Origin: UBA1738 sp045655325
GTDB lineage: Bacteria > Bacillota > Clostridia > UBA1381
Direction of reading: 5' to 3'
Length of the DNA: 64,000 nt
NCBI GenBank assembly: GCA_045655325.1
Contig: JAZOOY010000006.1
Location: 1-64,000 of the forward strand
Each line of letters opens with the position of its first letter. The stretch's first letter is position 1. Below the pieces are notes generated by a model. That model was given only the letters and a program-made list of their open reading frames with translations, did no database searches and had not been told where the DNA came from. The position numbers and the translations under genes were made by a program. Shown here one piece after another: positions 43,372-51,605 of this stretch.

Positions 43372-43412
43372 ATAAAACGCTCCTTTTTTTAGGTAAACTT
43401 TCATTATTTTTT

Positions 43413-43441
43413 ATTATATAACAAAAACTAGCGTTTGTATA
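43413..43441 (-). promoter_or_regulatory. Promoter of tmcAL
   Basis: On the reverse strand, TATACA (43441-43436), 17-base spacer, TATAAT (43418-43413). The -35 is weak but the -10 is perfect. Confidence 0.55.
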
Positions 43442-43486
43442 GTGTAAATTTATATAATTTGATATACAATAATTGGAGAAATAAAG

Positions 43487-43515
43487 TTGACAAAGTGGTG
43501 GGAATAAATTATAAT
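43487..43515 (+). promoter_or_regulatory. sigma-A promoter of nifS-nifU
   Basis: TTGACA at 43487-43492, 17-base spacer, TATAAT at 43510-43515: full consensus. Confidence 0.87.
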
Positions 43516-43554
43516 AGAAATGATGTTCATTTGAAAGAATTTGGAGATGTTAAA

Positions 43555-44736
43555 ATGAAAGTTTATATGGATAATAATGCAACAACTTCCTTGAACGAAG
43601 AAGTTTTACAGGAAATGTTGCCATACTATAAAGAAGTTTACGGTAATCCGTCATCAAAATTCTATGATGTTGGAAGAACTGCCGAAGGCGCACTTTTGGG
43701 TCTTCGCGAAAGGGTTGCAAAACAGCTTGGCGCAAAAGTAAACGAAGTGTATTTTACAGCATCAGGTTGCGAAGCTGATAACTGGGCAATTAAGGGTGTT
43801 GCTTTTGCGAATAAGGCAAAGGGTAACCATATAATTACCACAAAAATTGAGCACCACGCAATACTTTCTGCTTGTGAATTTTTGGAAAAGCACGGTTTTT
43901 CTGTAACTTACCTTGACGTTGATGAAAACGGAAAGGTTACAGCAGAAGATGTTGAAAAAGCTATTTGCGATAACACAATTTTGGTGTCCGTAATGACTGC
44001 AAACAACGAAATAGGAACAATTGAGCCAATTGCTGAAATTGCAAAGGTTTGCCGTGAACATAAGGTTATTTTCCATACCGACGCTGTTCAGGCAATAGGG
44101 CATATGAAGATAAACGTTGAAGAATTAGGCGTTGATATGTTATCACTTTCTGCCCACAAGTTCCACGGACCAAAGGGCGTTGGCGCACTTTATATCAGAA
44201 ACGGCGTTAGAATCGAAAACTTGATTCACGGCGGTGGTCAGGAACGTGGTAAGCGTGCTGCAACAGAAAACCTTGCAGGTATTGCGGGCCTTGCAAAAGC
44301 ATTAGAGCTTGCAAACACAGACCTTGACAATAAGATTGCCAGAATGAAAGAGCTTCGTGATAAGCTAATCAAAGGAATTTCCGAGAACGTTCCATATTGC
44401 AAGCTAAATGGTCCAACAGACGAAACAAGACTTTGCAACAACGTGAACTTCTCATTCCGTTATATTGAAGGCGAATCAATACTTATGATGCTTGATATGA
44501 AGGGAATTGCAGCGTCATCAGGAAGTGCTTGTGCATCGGGTTCACTTGACCCATCTCACGTGCTTCTTGCAATCGGACTTCCGCACGAAATTGCCCACGG
44601 CTCACTTCGTTTGAGCGTTGGAGAGAATACAACAGATGCTGAAGTGGATTATGTGATTGAAACAATTCCGCCGATTATAGAAAGACTTAGAATGATGTCA
44701 CCTCTATATGAAGAAGTGTTAAAAGGAGAGAAATAA
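43555..44736 (+). CDS. nifS: Cysteine desulfurase (NifS/IscS type)
   Basis: PLP enzyme that takes sulfur from cysteine and passes it as persulfide to scaffold or thiolation proteins. In 393 residues it has MDNNATT at the start, TTKIEHHAILSACE, HTDAVQAIG, the PLP lysine Lys202 in SAHKFHGPKG, and the catalytic Cys326 in SSGSACASG on the longer loop of group I enzymes. The ATG at 43555 follows GGAGAT. It is paired with nifU two bases downstream. It may also supply MnmA (4940). Confidence 0.94.
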   Translation: MKVYMDNNATTSLNEEVLQEMLPYYKEVYGNPSSKFYDVGRTAEGALLGLRERVAKQLGAKVNEVYFTASGCEADNWAIKGVAFANKAKGNHIITTKIEHHAILSACEFLEKHGFSVTYLDVDENGKVTAEDVEKAICDNTILVSVMTANNEIGTIEPIAEIAKVCREHKVIFHTDAVQAIGHMKINVEELGVDMLSLSAHKFHGPKGVGALYIRNGVRIENLIHGGGQERGKRAATENLAGIAGLAKALELANTDLDNKIARMKELRDKLIKGISENVPYCKLNGPTDETRLCNNVNFSFRYIEGESILMMLDMKGIAASSGSACASGSLDPSHVLLAIGLPHEIAHGSLRLSVGENTTDAEVDYVIETIPPIIERLRMMSPLYEEVLKGEK

Positions 44737-44737
44737 T

Positions 44738-45151
44738 ATGTATTCAGAAAAAGTTATGGACCACTTCGCAAATCCGCGAAATGTTGGTGAAATAGAAAAT
44801 GCAAACGCCGTTGGTCAGGTTGGTAACGCAAAATGTGGCGATATCATGAAGATTTATATGGATATCGACGAAAACGAAGTTATCAAGGACGTAAAGTTCA
44901 AGACTTTCGGTTGCGGTGCAGCTATTGCAACAAGCTCAATGGCAACAGAAATGGTTAAGGGAAAGACTGTTGAAGAAGCTCTAAAGCTTACAAACAAAGC
45001 AGTTATGGAAGCTTTGGACGGACTTCCACCTGAAAAAGTTCACTGTTCAGTTTTGGCAGAAGAAGCTATTAAGGCGGCAGTTGATAACTACCGTGGTATT
45101 GAGAAGAAGTGTTCAGGTTCATGCGCAAACTGTGCAACCTGCGGTAAGTAA
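44738..45151 (+). CDS. nifU: Iron-sulfur cluster scaffold NifU/IscU
   Basis: Scaffold on which Fe-S clusters are assembled with NifS. The IscU-like domain (about residues 1-122) keeps the three cluster cysteines: Cys33 (AKCGD), Cys59 (FGCGAAIA) and Cys103 (HCSVLAE). A short C-terminal tail adds four more cysteines at 125, 129, 132 and 135, spaced CxxxCxxCxxC. The 137 residues correspond to the N-terminal part of classical NifU; the ferredoxin and Nfu domains are absent. AAAGGAGAG precedes the ATG. Confidence 0.93.
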   Translation: MYSEKVMDHFANPRNVGEIENANAVGQVGNAKCGDIMKIYMDIDENEVIKDVKFKTFGCGAAIATSSMATEMVKGKTVEEALKLTNKAVMEALDGLPPEKVHCSVLAEEAIKAAVDNYRGIEKKCSGSCANCATCGK

Positions 45152-45153
45152 AT

Positions 45154-45191
45154 AAAAATCCGTATTCCCCAAAAAGAGTACGGATTTTTTT
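45154..45191 (+). terminator. Terminator of nifS-nifU
   Basis: AAAAATCCGTA and TACGGATTTTT pair around a 14-base loop and are followed by Ts. Confidence 0.8.
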
Positions 45192-45241
45192 AAAAGTAGG
45201 GAATATACATTAAGGATAGCAAATTTTTGGAGGTAAGGTAA

Positions 45242-46402
45242 ATGACAGAGCTTTTGCTTCGGTTGTTTGTTAAAAACTATAAAAATCCCACCAATCCCAC
45301 AGTACACCTTGCAATAGGACGTTTGGCAGGGAAGGTAGGAATTTTCTGTAATGCCCTTTTATCACTAATCAAAGTGGTGGCGGGAATAATAAGCGGTTCT
45401 GTTTCAATCGTGGCTGACGGAATGAATAATTTATCCGATACAATGTCATCTGTTATAACCCTTTTAGGATTCAGAATGGCTAATAAGCCTGCGGATAAAG
45501 ACCACCCATACGGCCATGCAAGATACGAGTATCTGTCAGGACTTTTGGTTGCTATCTTTGTAATCGTAGTAGGCGTTGAGCTTACCAAAACTTCAATAGG
45601 GAAAATCATAAATCCTTCTTTGGTAGAGTTTGGGGGTCTAACATTCGGCATCCTGATTTTTTCTATATTGGTGAAAATCTGGCTTGCTGTATTTTATAAA
45701 AGCCTTGGAAAGAAAATCAACTCACAAACCTTAAAAGCTACTTCGCTGGATAGCCGAAATGACGTTGTGGCAACCTTGGCGGTTTTAGTTGGCGCAATAA
45801 TCCAAAAAACATACAGCGTAAATATAGATGGTTATATGGGGCTTGCAGTTGCAATTTTTATTCTTGTTTCAGGAGTAAGAGCGGTAGGTGATACCATATC
45901 CCCGATTCTTGGAAAAAGGGCAGACGCAGAACTTGTGGATGCTATTACCCAGCTTGTACTGGGCCATGACAAGATACTTGGCGTGCATGACATCCTGGTA
46001 CACGATTACGGCCCTGGACAGTGCTTTGCATCACTTCACGCAGAGCTTTCAGCGGAAGAAGATCCGCTTATCTGCCACGATATAATTGACGATATTGAAT
46101 GCGACGCTTATGACGAGCTAAACGTGAGGCTTGTGATTCACTATGACCCTGTTGAAGTGAATAGTGAAGAACGAAAGGAAATGAAAGAAGTACTTGGCGA
46201 GATAATTGAGAACATAAGCCCAGACCTGTCTTTCCACGATTTCCGTATTGTACGAAGCGCAAAACAGACCAAGCTTGTGTTTGACCTTGCAGTGCCGTAT
46301 TCTATGGGGATGGATACAAAGGAAATCAAGGAAAAAATAGATGAGGCTATTTGCAAAAAGAATGCAGATTACACAACTTTTATCAGGTTTGATGAAAAGT
46401 AG
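45242..46402 (+). CDS. Cation diffusion facilitator transporter
   Basis: A 386-residue CDF-family proton/metal antiporter, usually exporting zinc, manganese or iron. It has about six membrane helices up to residue 215, the metal-site motifs SIVADGMNNLSD (helix 2) and SLDSRNDV (helix 5), the CDF histidine motif DHPYGHARYE, and a C-terminal cytoplasmic domain with HDIEC-like His/Asp residues. Asp/Asn in helix 2 and Ser-Asp-Asn in helix 5 resemble Mn- or Fe-type members more than the HxxxD zinc type; this is inference. GGAGGT precedes the ATG. Confidence 0.9.
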   Translation: MTELLLRLFVKNYKNPTNPTVHLAIGRLAGKVGIFCNALLSLIKVVAGIISGSVSIVADGMNNLSDTMSSVITLLGFRMANKPADKDHPYGHARYEYLSGLLVAIFVIVVGVELTKTSIGKIINPSLVEFGGLTFGILIFSILVKIWLAVFYKSLGKKINSQTLKATSLDSRNDVVATLAVLVGAIIQKTYSVNIDGYMGLAVAIFILVSGVRAVGDTISPILGKRADAELVDAITQLVLGHDKILGVHDILVHDYGPGQCFASLHAELSAEEDPLICHDIIDDIECDAYDELNVRLVIHYDPVEVNSEERKEMKEVLGEIIENISPDLSFHDFRIVRSAKQTKLVFDLAVPYSMGMDTKEIKEKIDEAICKKNADYTTFIRFDEK

Positions 46403-46411
46403 GGAGAAACA

Positions 46412-46837
46412 ATGGAATTTAAAATTTTAACCGATACCAATGACGAAATTAAAAGATTAAGATATAACACCTTTGTGGTGGAAAGAAATGTCCCTGAAGA
46501 GCTTGAATTTGACGGCAAGGACAATGAGTTTTTACACTTCACACTTTGGGATGGTGAAAAGATAATAGCTTGTCTGCGCGTGAATGAAAACGGTGACCTT
46601 TTACATATGGGAAGATTTGCAGTAGAGAAAGAATTAAGGAAAAATGGCTACGGCAAAATCCTTATGGAAAAGCTGACAGAGTACGCTAAGGAAAAGGGTT
46701 ACAAGGGAATAGAACTTAGTGCGGTGGAAACTGCGGTAGGGTTTTATGAAAAGCAGGGCTTTATAACAATCGGCGACTATTACCTTGAAACAGGCGTTCC
46801 GCACATTTATATGAAAAAAGAATTCACCTTAAAATAA
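46412..46837 (+). CDS. GNAT family N-acetyltransferase
   Basis: A 141-residue acetyl-CoA-dependent acetyltransferase. The fold is recognisable from LRYNTFVVERNVPEE, GRFAVEKELRKNGYGK (the acetyl-CoA pyrophosphate loop, R/K-x-x-G-x-G/A form) and VGFYEKQGF. It is similar in layout to small ElaA/YjcF-like proteins. The substrate is unknown. It follows the CDF gene by 9 bases, so the two are cotranscribed. The terminator hairpin includes its last codons. Confidence 0.85.
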   Translation: MEFKILTDTNDEIKRLRYNTFVVERNVPEELEFDGKDNEFLHFTLWDGEKIIACLRVNENGDLLHMGRFAVEKELRKNGYGKILMEKLTEYAKEKGYKGIELSAVETAVGFYEKQGFITIGDYYLETGVPHIYMKKEFTLK

Positions 46838-46850
46838 GGTGAATTTTTTT
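46821..46850 (+). terminator. Terminator overlapping the GNAT gene end
   Basis: AATTCACCTTA and TAAGGTGAATT pair around AAA (46832-46834) and are followed by Ts. The stop codon TAA (46835-46837) lies in the right arm. Confidence 0.85.
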
Positions 46851-46854
46851 GTAC

Positions 46855-46884
46855 TAAAAAAGGAGAGCTAACTCTCCTTTTTTT
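46855..46884 (-). terminator. Terminator after the glycosyltransferase gene
   Basis: AAAAAAGGAGAG and CTCTCCTTTTTT pair around CTAA. It is symmetric, so it can also back up the GNAT terminator on the forward strand. Confidence 0.8.
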
Positions 46885-48160
46885 AATTATTTGAAATGTC
46901 AAACTCAGGGTCAACCTGACAGATATCGTATACCGACATAGACACAGAGTGTTTAATCGGCTTCCATTCAACCTTCTTAAATAGCGCAATTACTGAAATT
47001 GGCACATAGGTTAACATGAATAACGGGAATGTGAATGTGTACCCGATTTTCTTTAAAGTTGAACATCTGATTTGCTTATGTTCTGTAATCGTTGTAATAA
47101 CACCAAGGAAGAAGAACATTGAGTAGAATCCAAACAATGTCTGTCCTAAAGCCTTAAATAGCATTGGAAGATGCTCAGGATCTCCTATAATACCAAGAAC
47201 AATAGCGATTAGATTGATTACAGTACTTGCCAAAGTTAAAAGCATTGCAGGGGAGATTGTCATAAGCATATCGTAGCAAGAGAAACTTCCCTTAAGCATT
47301 CCTTTAAATAACTTAGCACCGTATTTTCCGAAAACCTGATAGAAACCTTTTGACCAACGAAGTCTTTGAATATATGATTGGTAGAAGTTGGCAGGCTGTT
47401 CATCGTAAAGTACAGCGTCTTCGCAATAACCGATTGTTTCGCCTTGAATAACATTGTCAACAGTGAACTCGATATCTTCTGTTAAAAGGTGGTGAATCCA
47501 ACCATTGTTTTTGTTTATGATTTCAGCACTTATCAAGAAACCTGTTCCGGAAATTGCACAGCTTGTTCCAAGATTCATTCGTGAGTTGTTAAGGAATTTC
47601 GCTTCACGCAGGAACCATAGGGAATAGCCGGCTGAAATCCAGTTTTCGCCATAGTTTTTAGAGTTTCTGTAGCTTGTTAAAATACGGTAGCCTTTATCAA
47701 AAGCCTTATTCATTTCAGGGATAAAGTTAGGATCAACAATGTTGTCAGCATCAAAGACGATATATGCCTCATATTCATTATTCGGCATAGTTTCTTTAAC
47801 CTGTTTAAAAAGCCAGTCAAGAGCATAACCTTTGCCTACAAGCTGGTCATTAAAACGCTCAAAGACGTGAGCACCGTGCATTCTTGCAACTTCTGCCGTA
47901 TTATCAGTACAGTTATCGGCAACAACCAAAGTGTCAATAAGCTTTGACGGATAGTTCTGATTTTTGATACTATCAAGAAGGTTGCCGATCATATTCGCTT
48001 CATTTCGTGCAGAAATGACTACTGCATACTTGTGTTGCTTTTTTGCTTCAGGAAGTTTTGCCTTTTTAAGTAACCCGATAAGCACATATACAAACTGATA
48101 AAAATAGCATATGGTAAACAGTACCGAAATGACAAAATTAAAATATACAACTATTTTCAT
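46883..48160 (-). CDS. Membrane glycosyltransferase family 2
   Basis: A processive-type GT2 enzyme of 425 residues. One hydrophobic helix at the N-terminus is followed by a cytoplasmic catalytic domain with VVISARNEANMIGNLLDS, VADNCTDNT, the DxD motif in VFDADN, the TED-like LLTEDIEF and QRLRWSKGF. Three or so C-terminal helices complete it, as in poly-N-acetylglucosamine, hyaluronan and cellulose synthases. The polymer made is unknown. The ATG at 48160 has GAGGAA upstream; the longer frame from 48208 has none. It is a single gene. Confidence 0.88.
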   Translation of the reverse strand: MKIVVYFNFVISVLFTICYFYQFVYVLIGLLKKAKLPEAKKQHKYAVVISARNEANMIGNLLDSIKNQNYPSKLIDTLVVADNCTDNTAEVARMHGAHVFERFNDQLVGKGYALDWLFKQVKETMPNNEYEAYIVFDADNIVDPNFIPEMNKAFDKGYRILTSYRNSKNYGENWISAGYSLWFLREAKFLNNSRMNLGTSCAISGTGFLISAEIINKNNGWIHHLLTEDIEFTVDNVIQGETIGYCEDAVLYDEQPANFYQSYIQRLRWSKGFYQVFGKYGAKLFKGMLKGSFSCYDMLMTISPAMLLTLASTVINLIAIVLGIIGDPEHLPMLFKALGQTLFGFYSMFFFLGVITTITEHKQIRCSTLKKIGYTFTFPLFMLTYVPISVIALFKKVEWKPIKHSVSMSVYDICQVDPEFDISNN

Positions 48161-48209
48161 ATTAAGTTCCTCAAAATATATGATGGTAATTTTCTTCAAA
48201 CATTCCAAA

Positions 48210-48233
48210 TGCCCCTATCTTTTATATGGGGCA
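48210..48233 (-). other. Hairpin in the glycosyltransferase leader
   Basis: TGCCCC and GGGGCA (ends 48210 and 48233) can pair around 12 A/T-rich bases in the 5' leader of the glycosyltransferase gene. No T-run follows and it matches no riboswitch I recognise. It may be an RNA stability or regulatory element. Confidence 0.35.
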
Positions 48234-48240
48234 CAGAGGT

Positions 48241-48269
48241 ATTATACTACTATTTTTTCCAAAAGTAAA
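48241..48269 (-). promoter_or_regulatory. Promoter of the glycosyltransferase gene
   Basis: On the reverse strand, TTTACT (48269-48264), 17-base spacer, TATAAT (48246-48241). The bases from 48270 to 48375 are A/T-rich with no other feature seen. Confidence 0.72.
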
Positions 48270-48375
48270 TATATAATTTAAAAATTTAATTAATATTAAC
48301 TAAAGTAAATGTGTTTTTGGCGTAAAGACTAGCAATGTTAAATATATTAAATTTCTGTAAACCTTTTATAAGCAG

Positions 48376-48404
48376 TTGAAATAAGGAAATAAAGGTGGTA
48401 TAAT
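48376..48404 (+). promoter_or_regulatory. sigma-A promoter of the DUF975 gene
   Basis: TTGAAA at 48376-48381, 17-base spacer, TATAAT at 48399-48404. Confidence 0.8.
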
Positions 48405-48442
48405 TGGAATATAAATAAAAATCCGAAAAAAAGGAGAAAGTT

Positions 48443-49306
48443 ATGTTTGATAGAAAGGTTTTAAAATCAAGAGCGAAATTCGTTCTTTCAAGGTCGTTTT
48501 TTATGAGCGTTATTGCCTGTGCAATTGTGAGCATAGTAACAGGCGGTATGCTTAATTTTGGAGTGCAAAGATTGCAGGGCATGAATCTTGCTGCAATGTC
48601 AGATATAAGGATTATTGCCATTTATGCGGTAGTAGGACTTATGTTCCTTGTGGGAATTGGAATAAGCATATTTGTGGCAGCACCATTAAGGGTTGGTCTT
48701 CGCCATTTTATGCTACGCTCTGCCGATATGGATACAAACCTTGATAACCTTATGCACCCGTTCAGAAATAACTATAAGAACATAGTTTGGGTAACATTTG
48801 TGAAGAATTTGTATGTGGCACTTTGGTCACTTTTAGGATTTGTGCCGTTGGTTATAGGATTCTGGAAGTTCGGCCTTTCTGAAAAAATAGCTGAGCTTTT
48901 GCCGATGATACAGAATGAATCGGTTTCTGCTGCTATGTCACTTACCACAATCTCAAGCGGACTTGTTCTTGCCACAATTATATTTATGATTCCTGCATAT
49001 ATCAAAGAACTTCAGTACTCAATGGTTGATTATATCTTGGCGGAAAACCCAAATATGCCAAGAGCAAAGGCTATAGGCAAGAGTAAAGAAATGATGGTAG
49101 GGAATAAATGGGGATATGTAAAACTTGCCATTTCATTCTTTGGCTGGTACGTTCTTGCAAATACAGCTTGTTGCATAGGAAACTTCCTGCTTGCACCATA
49201 CATTGAGCAGACATTTGCCCAGATGTACCTTGAAATCAGCGGGCAGGGTAAGGATTATTCAGGATATACCTATCAGACAACTTTCGATAACTTTGGAAAT
49301 ATGTAA
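48443..49306 (+). CDS. DUF975 family membrane protein
   Basis: A 287-residue membrane protein with about six helices; the N-terminal LKSRAKFVLSRSFFMSV and the GLRHFMLRSADMD segment fit DUF975. The PRAKAIGKSKEMMVGNKWGY motif between later helices is also typical. Its function is unknown; relatives occur widely in Firmicutes. AAAGGAG precedes the ATG and a terminator follows, so it is a single-gene unit divergent from the glycosyltransferase. Confidence 0.82.
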   Translation: MFDRKVLKSRAKFVLSRSFFMSVIACAIVSIVTGGMLNFGVQRLQGMNLAAMSDIRIIAIYAVVGLMFLVGIGISIFVAAPLRVGLRHFMLRSADMDTNLDNLMHPFRNNYKNIVWVTFVKNLYVALWSLLGFVPLVIGFWKFGLSEKIAELLPMIQNESVSAAMSLTTISSGLVLATIIFMIPAYIKELQYSMVDYILAENPNMPRAKAIGKSKEMMVGNKWGYVKLAISFFGWYVLANTACCIGNFLLAPYIEQTFAQMYLEISGQGKDYSGYTYQTTFDNFGNM

Positions 49307-49309
49307 TAT

Positions 49310-49340
49310 AAAGGACTACTCAAAATGTAGTCCTTTTTTT
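49310..49340 (+). terminator. Terminator after the DUF975 gene
   Basis: AAAGGACTAC starting at 49310 pairs with GTAGTCCTTT (49327-49336), followed by Ts. Confidence 0.83.
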
Positions 49341-49355
49341 ATGGTAAAATACATA

Positions 49356-49384
49356 TAGACAGAGCGAAAATAATGTGGTATAAT
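49356..49384 (+). promoter_or_regulatory. sigma-A promoter of the SLC13/ArsB-type permease gene
   Basis: TAGACA at 49356-49361, 17-base spacer, TATAAT at 49379-49384. Confidence 0.75.
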
Positions 49385-49419
49385 GTCGCTTGGTGATTTT
49401 AAAAATACAGGAGAAAAAG

Positions 49420-50517
49420 ATGGAATTTATTAAGAAAAATGCTGTGATGTGCATTGCCTTTTTGCTGGCGATAATAACATCATTTATTGTACCACCCGAC
49501 GGGCAATATCTTGAATATTTTGATTTAAAGACACTAACCTGTCTTTTCTGCACATTAGCTTGTGTTTGTGCTTTAAAAAACATTAGATTTTTCAGAATAA
49601 TTGCAGAAAAAATCGTACTTTACTTCAAAACTGCAAGAACAGCGATTATAGCCTTGATTTACATAACATTCATAGGCTCAATGATAATAGCAAACGATAT
49701 GGCGCTTATCACATTCTTGCCGTTAGGATATTATGTTTTAAAATCCACAGGAAACGAAAAATATATGGCGTTTACCTTCATAATGCAGAATATTGCGGCA
49801 AACCTTGGTGGGATGTTGACGCCATTCGGAAACCCGCAGAATTTGTATCTTTACACCTATTATAACATAGCAAATATTGAGTTTGTAAAAATAATGTTTT
49901 TGCCGTTTGTAATATCCATCGTATTGATAACTCTGTGTTGCTTTATAATACCGAATAAGCAAATGCAACTTAAACAGGAACTTGACATCAAGCTTAACGT
50001 GAAAAGAGCAATAATATATGGTGTACTTTTCCTTTTGGCGATATTGGTGGTATTCAGAACTGTACCTTATTACATAGGTCTTGTGGTGATAACGGTAGCT
50101 ATATTCTTCCTTGACAAGTCAGCACTTAAAAAGGTGGACTATCCACTACTTTTAACCTTTGTAGCGTTCTTTGTTTTTGCAGGGAATATGTCAAGAATAC
50201 CTGCAGTAAACCAGTTTTTAGGAGGACTTATCGAAAAGAACACATTGCTTTACGGCGTGCTATCCTGTCAGGTAATAAGTAATGTCCCAAGTGCTATACT
50301 TTTATCAAAGTTCACCACCAACTACCCTGAACTTTTGGTGGCAGTAAACATTGGTGGAGCGGGAACTTTGATAGCTTCTCTTGCAAGCTTGATAACTTTC
50401 AGGGAATATGTGAAAAGATGTAGCGGAAACGCTATTTCTTATATCAAAAAGTTTTCCCTTTACAACTTTGGTATTTTGGGGATTTTGTACGTAGTTATGA
50501 GCATTGTTTTAAAATGA
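49420..50517 (+). CDS. SLC13/ArsB-type anion permease
   Basis: A 365-residue transporter of the ion-transporter superfamily with about ten helices. IANDMALITFLPL and NLGGMLTPFGNPQNLYLY in the first half, and VISNVPSAILLSKF in the second, match the paired re-entrant loops of SLC13/CitM/ArsB carriers. The substrate (dicarboxylate, sulfate or arsenite) cannot be told. The ATG at 49420 has AGGAG upstream; the frame opens 10 codons earlier without a site. Single-gene unit. Confidence 0.85.
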   Translation: MEFIKKNAVMCIAFLLAIITSFIVPPDGQYLEYFDLKTLTCLFCTLACVCALKNIRFFRIIAEKIVLYFKTARTAIIALIYITFIGSMIIANDMALITFLPLGYYVLKSTGNEKYMAFTFIMQNIAANLGGMLTPFGNPQNLYLYTYYNIANIEFVKIMFLPFVISIVLITLCCFIIPNKQMQLKQELDIKLNVKRAIIYGVLFLLAILVVFRTVPYYIGLVVITVAIFFLDKSALKKVDYPLLLTFVAFFVFAGNMSRIPAVNQFLGGLIEKNTLLYGVLSCQVISNVPSAILLSKFTTNYPELLVAVNIGGAGTLIASLASLITFREYVKRCSGNAISYIKKFSLYNFGILGILYVVMSIVLK

Positions 50518-50546
50518 AAGAGCTGACAAAATTCGGCTCTTTTTTG
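50517..50546 (+). terminator. Terminator after the permease gene
   Basis: AAAGAGC and GCTCTTT at the ends of this interval form the stem, with a 12-base interior, followed by Ts. Confidence 0.7.
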
Positions 50547-50553
50547 TTACATC

Positions 50554-50582
50554 TTGCAAAATCCGTAAGTATTTGATATAAT
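50554..50582 (+). promoter_or_regulatory. sigma-A promoter of the response regulator gene
   Basis: TTGCAA at 50554-50559, 17-base spacer, TATAAT at 50577-50582. Confidence 0.8.
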
Positions 50583-50614
50583 AATGCCATTAGCGTTGGA
50601 GGTGATGAAATAGT

Positions 50615-51355
50615 ATGTATCGTGTAGCACTTTTAAAAGACGATGAACGAGAAATAAAAAGCATCGAAACAAGCTTTAACTGGGCAAAATATGGTATGGA
50701 AGTAATTGGCGGTTTTAGTGATCCGAAAGAAATGCTTTCCTATTTAAAAATCAACGACGTTGATGTAATTTTCACAGATATCGATATGCCGAATATGACG
50801 GGTTTTGACCTGATGGAAGAAATCAAGGTTAGAATGGGTCGTGATGACATACTGTTTGTGATAATCACTGACAGAGATGACTATGAGTATATGCGAAAAG
50901 CGGTAAGACTTGGAGCGGTTGACTATTTAAGAACACCTTTTAAGAACGAGAACACAGATGAAGTTTTAGCGCATCTTGCATCAGCGATTAAAAAGCTGGG
51001 AAAAGCACCAAAGCGTATAGAGGGTAGGGACTTTGAATCATTGATAAGTTACATAAACGAAAACTATAGCAAGAACTTACATTTAGAGGACCTATCACGA
51101 AAGTTCTATTTCAACCCAAACTATCTTTGCATGCTTTTTAGACGTCGCCTTGACACAACTTTCAGTGAGTATATAAAATCTGTGAGAATGAACAGGGCAA
51201 AGGAGCTTTTTGAAAGCAGAAACATTACCGTATCCGAAGTATCAGGTCTTGTGGGATACAGGGACTATTCCTATTTCCATAAAACCTTTTCTGCATATTT
51301 TGGCATAACACCGGCTCAATACAAAAAAAGCGTAGCGAAAAAGAACGAAAACTAA
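50615..51355 (+). CDS. AraC-type response regulator with altered receiver site
   Basis: A 246-residue DNA-binding response regulator, much shorter than usual YesN proteins. The receiver domain (1-120) keeps Asp9/Asp10 and the phosphorylatable Asp55 (FTDIDMPN). The conserved Lys of the KP motif is replaced: YLRTPF instead of the usual LKP. Two AraC helix-turn-helix motifs fill about residues 138-240, ending YRDYSYFHKTFSAYFGITP. No histidine kinase gene is adjacent. It stands directly before the surface protein operon and is its likely activator, by analogy with YesN/YtdP regulators of sugar ABC operons. GGAGGTGAT precedes the ATG. Confidence 0.88.
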   Translation: MYRVALLKDDEREIKSIETSFNWAKYGMEVIGGFSDPKEMLSYLKINDVDVIFTDIDMPNMTGFDLMEEIKVRMGRDDILFVIITDRDDYEYMRKAVRLGAVDYLRTPFKNENTDEVLAHLASAIKKLGKAPKRIEGRDFESLISYINENYSKNLHLEDLSRKFYFNPNYLCMLFRRRLDTTFSEYIKSVRMNRAKELFESRNITVSEVSGLVGYRDYSYFHKTFSAYFGITPAQYKKSVAKKNEN

Positions 51356-51373
51356 ATAGCTTTAAACATCAGT

Positions 51374-51403
51374 AGTGATATGAGTAATCGTATCACTTTT
51401 TTT
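51374..51403 (+). terminator. Terminator after the response regulator gene
   Basis: AGTGATA (51374-51380) pairs with TATCACT (51391-51397), extended by GA/TC inside, followed by Ts. Confidence 0.75.
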
Positions 51404-51528
51404 ATGCAAAAATTACTAATTTTGTGCAAAATCAAACTATAATCATACTTTATGTGAAAATTAACCATAACACAATAAAAATAGCACGGAAAAGTGAGCA
51501 TTTTTTCTAAAAAAATGGATTTTTCTTA

Positions 51529-51557
51529 TTGACAATTTATGTACACTTTGATACAAT
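51529..51557 (+). promoter_or_regulatory. sigma-A promoter of the surface protein operon
   Basis: TTGACA at 51529-51534, 17-base spacer, TACAAT at 51552-51557. Upstream, 51404-51528 is A/T-rich, where the regulator could bind; I see no clear direct repeats. Confidence 0.78.
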
Positions 51558-51605
51558 ATCAGCACAATGCATTTCTATGCTTAAAAATAAAGGAGGAAAT
51601 AGAAA

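Noticed and set aside
45302..45700. Possible signal for zinc-specific CDF export
   Set aside because: The helix motifs do not show the HxxxD zinc pattern, so I left the metal unassigned.
48161..48375. Leader hairpin as a known riboswitch
   Set aside because: The TGCCCC/GGGGCA stem has no conserved core of any riboswitch class I know and no expression platform.
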